From the NCBI RefSeq assembly GCF_018129385.1, contig NZ_JAFCLN010000004.1, forward strand, positions 424,131-488,130: 64,000 nucleotides of DNA, in the 5' to 3' direction. The stretch is from Bradyrhizobium lablabi. GTDB lineage: Bacteria; Pseudomonadota; Alphaproteobacteria; Rhizobiales; Xanthobacteraceae. The notes beneath the pieces are model-generated. The model made no database searches. It was not told the DNA's origin and worked only from the letters and a program-made list of their open reading frames with translations. Position 1 is the stretch's first letter, and the number at the start of each line of letters is the position of its first letter. The translations under genes and the position numbers were made by a program. Of this stretch, positions 60,570 through 64,000 are shown piece after piece.

Positions 60570-61589
60570 TCAGCTCACGGGCTTCGGCTCCGGAAACTTC
60601 CACTTGCCGTTCAGCACTTCCGGCCGCGGGCGATACAGCCGCACGGTATAATTCCAGCCCGGCATGATCGGCAGGCAATTGGCCACCTTGGCGTCGCAGC
60701 CGCCGAACTGGACCGCGATCGATCCGTCCGCATTTTTCTTGCCGGTGAGATTGTTGAGCGAATAGGCGTTGGCGTCGTTCTTCACGAAATAGCCTTCGGC
60801 ATTGTAAAGGCTGATCGACCAGAAGCCGTCGACAGGCACATCCTTCACGTCGAGCCTGTAGACGGTGTTGCCGTCGTTTTTGCTTGGCGTGATATTAAGA
60901 TAGGTGGCGTCCTTCTCGGGATTGCCGCCCCATGCAGTTGCAGTGCCGATCAGGTGCCGGATCGGATCGACCTGCCCCTTGGCGCCGAACGCTCCCTTGA
61001 AGTCGGGAATGGTCGAGCCGAGCACAAGGAGCGCGTCACGCACCTTCTTCTGGCTTACAGGATCCCAGTTCGGCACCTCCCATTTTCCCGGACTCTTCTG
61101 GCTTATCCTCGTTGCGTCCTGAAGGGCGTGGACCTGTGCCACATCCTTTGGATCGTTGGGATCGACCAGCGTCCGCAAGGCGATCAGGACGTAGCGCGTA
61201 CCGACCTTCTTCCTGTCGATCTGGTAGGCGCCCGGTCGATATTCCACGTTTCCAACGACGTAATGATCCTCGTTGATCACCTGCATCGAGCGGAACCGCT
61301 TGCCGGCATCCGGCAGCGTGATGCTGGCCGGACCGGCATCGAGATCGAGCACAGCCGAAGAATAGAGCGTATCTCGATTGGTCCGGATAACAGGCTGCTT
61401 GTCGATCTGCATCGGCTCGCGACGATGATGCATTTTGCCGACGCCATCGGCGTCCTTCACCGCATTGCCGAAGTAAAGATCGGACTCAGCGCGCTTGAAG
61501 TTGTCGATGGTGACGGACGCTGCGCCTTGCGCAAGGGCAGTCGCGCTCATGCCGATCAACGCCGCCATCGCAATAACTGTGTTCTTCAT
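60570..61589 (-). CDS. DUF1254/DUF1214 secreted protein
   Basis: A 339-residue exported protein. The signal peptide is VIAMAALIGMSATALAQG. The first half carries DUF1254 traits (PVIRTNRDTLYSSAVLDLDA, RFRSMQVINEDHYVVGNVEY); the second half is DUF1214, ending FWSISLYNAEGYFVKND and NYTVRLYRPRPEVLNGKW. Proteins of this type are common in proteobacteria and some are annotated as hypothetical lipid- or cell-wall-related; none has a firm role that I can apply. It begins 43 bp after a short membrane gene and is followed by the YiaW/YiaV pair. Confidence 0.87.
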   Translation of the reverse strand: MKNTVIAMAALIGMSATALAQGAASVTIDNFKRAESDLYFGNAVKDADGVGKMHHRREPMQIDKQPVIRTNRDTLYSSAVLDLDAGPASITLPDAGKRFRSMQVINEDHYVVGNVEYRPGAYQIDRKKVGTRYVLIALRTLVDPNDPKDVAQVHALQDATRISQKSPGKWEVPNWDPVSQKKVRDALLVLGSTIPDFKGAFGAKGQVDPIRHLIGTATAWGGNPEKDATYLNITPSKNDGNTVYRLDVKDVPVDGFWSISLYNAEGYFVKNDANAYSLNNLTGKKNADGSIAVQFGGCDAKVANCLPIMPGWNYTVRLYRPRPEVLNGKWKFPEPKPVS

Positions 61590-61632
61590 TTTCTCACCTC
61601 ATGCCCGTGATGCCGCGGCAGCCCACTTGCCG

Positions 61633-61818
61633 TTAAGGGCGCGTCGAACCAGGTTGCGTCCACGGGCAAGCCCACCAGAGCGTGACATTGCGCTTGAACA
61701 GCTCGCCCGCATCGGCGCTTGCTCCCACGCAGTAGTGACCGATCACGCCGAAGGTCAGAAAAAGCCCGAACACAAAAAAGCCCAGCCCCCATTTGGCGAA
61801 CCTTGCACCGGTATTCAT
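61633..61818 (-). CDS. Short membrane protein, perhaps truncated
   Basis: A 61-residue protein with one clear helix, KWGLGFFVFGLFLTFGVIGH, followed by YCVGASADAGELFKRNVTLW and a short tail. It begins 9 bp after the upstream DUF1254 gene, so it is part of the operon. The sequence ends abruptly after WACPWT in a Pro-rich tail; such proteins usually continue with further helices, so a deletion or frameshift near 61650 is possible. This is a suspicion, not shown. Function unknown. Confidence 0.6.
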   Translation of the reverse strand: MNTGARFAKWGLGFFVFGLFLTFGVIGHYCVGASADAGELFKRNVTLWWACPWTQPGSTRP

Positions 61819-61827
61819 CGCCGCCTC

Positions 61828-63234
61828 CTATTGCGCCGTCATCCTTTCCACGTCAGGCAGCACCCACGCCTTCTCGAAGAATTCTTTCCTCGGCCCGTAG
61901 ACGCGGAGCATTAGCTCAAAACCGCGCTCCGGATCGGTTGGCACCCAGTTGGATTCCTTCCCGGCGGGCGCTTTTGGACCAAAATAGATGTCGATCGAGC
62001 CGTCGGCGTTTTTCTGAACGTCGGCTGCGTTGGATGACCGGCTGGCGCGCGACATGTTCTTGATCAGCGCATGCGTCTGTCGGTCATAGGCGGTGATCGA
62101 CCAGTATTGGTCGACTGGCGCGTTCGGCGGCACGCGAAGCCGATAGGTTTTGCCGCCGTCAAAGGATTTTCCCTCCTTGTCACGGATCGAAATCAGGTAG
62201 AACTGCGCCGTGCCCGGCCGCTTGATCGCGACATAGCCGTAGGTGTAGAGCAGCGCCCGCGCGTCGACGGCGTATTTTTCGGGGTCGGCATAAGTCGTGC
62301 CCTGCCCGTCAATCGCCTCCTGCAATGTCGGGAACATCCACTGGCTGTTGGGGAAGAACGGCGGGAAGCCTGCGTCGTAGCGTTTCTCCAGCATCGCTTT
62401 CGCCTCGCCGGCGGCGGCCGCCAGGATTTTCCTTCGCGCCGCGTCCGGCGCGAAAGGCTTGCCCTTTTCGATGCCGACGCTGCGAAGCTGGTCGATCATC
62501 GCCCTGTCGCGCTCGATCCATGGCTCGCTCTGCACGACGCGGTCGAGGTTCACGAAATAGCTCGCATCGTAACGGATCGTGCTGTCGTAGTTGACGTCCT
62601 TCACATCGGTGAAAACGGTTTCCGGAGGGTTGGCCGCCGCCGACAGCGGGTAAACCTTCGTGCGCTTGCCATACGCAATCGATGCTGCGACATCCGCCTG
62701 GCTGTGGCTTTTCATGTTCGAGCGCAGCAGCGCATAACTGCTAAAGGTGTCGGGCCGCAATGCTGTATAGCCGGCCGGAATCGGCTCGCTGTAACGCGGC
62801 GGCAGGATCACGAACTTGCCGCCGGCCCCCTTGTCGACGCCGTGCAATCCCACGTCCTCCAGTGCGGTCTGCCACACCGTGTCGATGTTACCCGTGAGCG
62901 AGGCGTCGGCATCGCCTGGTGGAATTTCCAGCACTATCGGGCCGGCGGCCCTGGTGTCGAAGAACACCATGAAATAGATAACGTCGGGATTCGGCGTCAG
63001 AGTCTGGTTGCGCCAGTCGAGCGGACGCCCCCAATAAATAACCTGGTTCACCTTGCCCGACGTCTTGGTCAGCATCTCCTGCCGCATCAGGTCGGTATTG
63101 ACCGCCGGCATGCCCCAGATCATGGCTTCCACCGCTCGGCTCTGCGTCAGCCGCTCATCGGGCGATGGTGCCTGCGCGAGCGCCATGGCCGGAAAAAGTG
63201 AAAGCGCGAGTGCGAGAAAAGCTCCTTTTCTCAT
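61828..63234 (-). CDS. DUF1254 secreted protein
   Basis: A 468-residue exported protein. The signal peptide is GAFLALALSLFPAMALAQ. The DUF1254 half has AVEAMIWGMPAVNTDLMRQE, YWGRPLDWRNQTLTPNPDVI and YFMVFFDTRAAGPIVLEIPP; the C-terminal DUF1214 half has YRLRVPPNAPVDQYWSITAY and the end block ELMLRVYGPRKEFFEKAWVL. It is the first gene of a minus-strand operon with a small membrane protein, a second DUF1254 protein and the YiaW/YiaV pair. Its promoter must lie right of 63234. The role is unknown. Confidence 0.88.
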   Translation of the reverse strand: MRKGAFLALALSLFPAMALAQAPSPDERLTQSRAVEAMIWGMPAVNTDLMRQEMLTKTSGKVNQVIYWGRPLDWRNQTLTPNPDVIYFMVFFDTRAAGPIVLEIPPGDADASLTGNIDTVWQTALEDVGLHGVDKGAGGKFVILPPRYSEPIPAGYTALRPDTFSSYALLRSNMKSHSQADVAASIAYGKRTKVYPLSAAANPPETVFTDVKDVNYDSTIRYDASYFVNLDRVVQSEPWIERDRAMIDQLRSVGIEKGKPFAPDAARRKILAAAAGEAKAMLEKRYDAGFPPFFPNSQWMFPTLQEAIDGQGTTYADPEKYAVDARALLYTYGYVAIKRPGTAQFYLISIRDKEGKSFDGGKTYRLRVPPNAPVDQYWSITAYDRQTHALIKNMSRASRSSNAADVQKNADGSIDIYFGPKAPAGKESNWVPTDPERGFELMLRVYGPRKEFFEKAWVLPDVERMTAQ

Positions 63235-63659
63235 CTCGGCCGCCTCTACGGGGTTACAACGGGAGGTAAGTGTTCATCTCCGCGACAGCCTCCGTGCCGG
63301 GACTCATCTGGAACACCCTGCGTATGCCGATCGGCTTCTGGGCGGATCATCGTCGCTGCTCCTTGCGCGGGAGTTCAGCTCGGACCGTGCTACTGCGTCA
63401 ACGCTTCTTCCCCATTTTTCTCCGGCGTTCAGCGTCCGAGCGTTTCTATTTCCCGTTGTACATGGACGATACGCCAATTTCGCGGAACTGTAATGTCCAG
63501 TTTGTGCCATTACGGAAGACAAATTACTTCAAGGTCTCGCAAAATCTGCGGCGCACCGAAACGTCAAATTCTTGAGCAATCTCAAGCTGATTTGGGTCGC
63601 CAGATCGCCGCGCAGAATATTTCGCTTTACAATTCTGAAAATCAGAATTATAAACGTTG
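63235..63659. other. Upstream region of the DUF1254 operon
   Basis: No convincing gene. AT-rich sequence at 63500-63650 probably contains the promoter for the minus-strand operon. A perfect inverted repeat, aattctga-aaa-tcagaatt, is at 63631-63649 and could bind a regulator. Short open frames here lack ribosome sites and family-like residues. Confidence 0.5.
63631..63649. promoter_or_regulatory. 19-bp inverted repeat, operator candidate
   Basis: aattctga and tcagaatt are perfect inverted copies around aaa. It is AT-rich in a GC-rich genome and lies about 400 bp upstream of the DUF1254 operon. No binding protein is known. Confidence 0.35.
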
Positions 63660-64000
63660 CCGTCTCGTGCCCACCATGAGGGGCGTATCGCCATCGTCAC
63701 GACACGTTGGGCGCGGGATGCGATGGACGCAGTGGCGCCACAGGCGAGTGGCGTTGCGCTTCAAGAGGAGGACCGCACGGGCCGTGCCCGGCGAAACCTC
63801 TTGGCGAAGCCGGGCTGCGTACGGTCAAGTCGTGTGGTTCTGACGCCGCGATGCTGGCGTCAAGTTCGTGAGAAGCTGACGCTTCTCAGGGATGACGGTG
63901 ACAACGAGCTCGCCCCACCGGGAAGATCACGAAGTAAGCCGTAACACCATTGCGCAGGGGATGTCGGAGTGTTCTCCGCTCACCTGTATGCTCGTGTGCA
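63660..64000. repeat. Long interspersed repeat, non-coding, cut by window end
   Basis: From about 63660 the sequence has a distinctive run (cgtctcgtgcccaccatgag, cgatggacgcagtggcgcca, agctgacgcttctcagggat, caccgggaagatcacgaagt, tcacctgtatgctcgtgtgc) that I recognise as a repeated element in Bradyrhizobium and relatives, where it is often misannotated as small proteins. Short frames across it have no ribosome sites. Its right end is outside the window. The boundary at the left is approximate. Confidence 0.6.

Noticed and set aside
63657..63944. Short open frames across the right-edge region
   Set aside because: They lie in an interspersed repeat, lack ribosome sites and overlap in several frames.

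Overview
The window reads as a chromosomal segment of a Bradyrhizobium-like alphaproteobacterium (Rhizobiales, Nitrobacteraceae). Reasons: high GC with strong codon-position bias, an alphaproteobacterial SOS operator of the form GTTC-N7-GTTC, an imuA-imuB-dnaE2 mutasome cassette, a full squalene-hopene (hopanoid) locus with hpnO and hpnP, and several short palindromic repeat families that I recognise as typical of Bradyrhizobium. No rRNA, tRNA, CRISPR array, insertion sequence or prophage was found. The genus call is an inference from gene content.

Layout. 1-5.7 kb: a SAM-dependent methyltransferase running off the left edge, then a CzcA-type metal RND pump and its adaptor (minus strand). 5.8-7.7 kb: a CaiB/BaiF CoA-transferase and a small membrane protein. 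7.7-16.5 kb: a DNA-damage region. imuA-imuB-dnaE2 (minus) and a radical SAM/UdgX pair (plus) diverge from one intergenic region holding an exact LexA box; dnaE2 carries an in-frame 99-bp palindromic repeat. 16.9-18.6 kb: a PiT phosphate transporter with a clear terminator. 18.8-26.0 kb: catabolic genes (GntR regulator, Bug-type binding protein, sulfatase; M20 amidohydrolase; GMC oxidoreductase and alpha/beta hydrolase). 26-29.8 kb: a metallo-beta-lactamase/TPR/DoxX operon divergent from an ECF sigma/anti-sigma pair.

30.6-50 kb is dominated by hopanoid genes: hpnO and hpnN (minus), ispH and hpnH (plus), and a tightly overlapping hpnC-hpnD-hpnE-shc-hpnG operon (minus). HpnD, HpnC and HpnE make squalene, Shc cyclises it, HpnH adds adenosine, HpnG removes adenine, HpnO aminates the side chain and HpnN moves product to the outer membrane. 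IspH supplies isoprenoid precursor. A second MMPL-type RND protein follows. The C-2 hopanoid methylase hpnP then sits between eutB and eutC, the two subunits of ethanolamine ammonia-lyase.

51.8-64 kb is accessory: a chemoreceptor, small secreted proteins (DUF1236, a Gly/His-rich protein, a lone DPBB domain), a vanadium-haloperoxidase-like protein divergent from a CadC-like TPR regulator, a beta-barrel of the phenol MetA-degradation family, and an operon of two DUF1254 proteins with a YiaW/YiaV-like membrane pair. The right edge is the start of a long non-coding-looking interspersed repeat.

The strongest leads are the divergent SOS unit joining the mutasome to a covalent uracil-DNA binding protein, the repeat translated inside DnaE2, and the eutB-hpnP-eutC arrangement. 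Family assignments come from reading the translations and have not been checked by database search.
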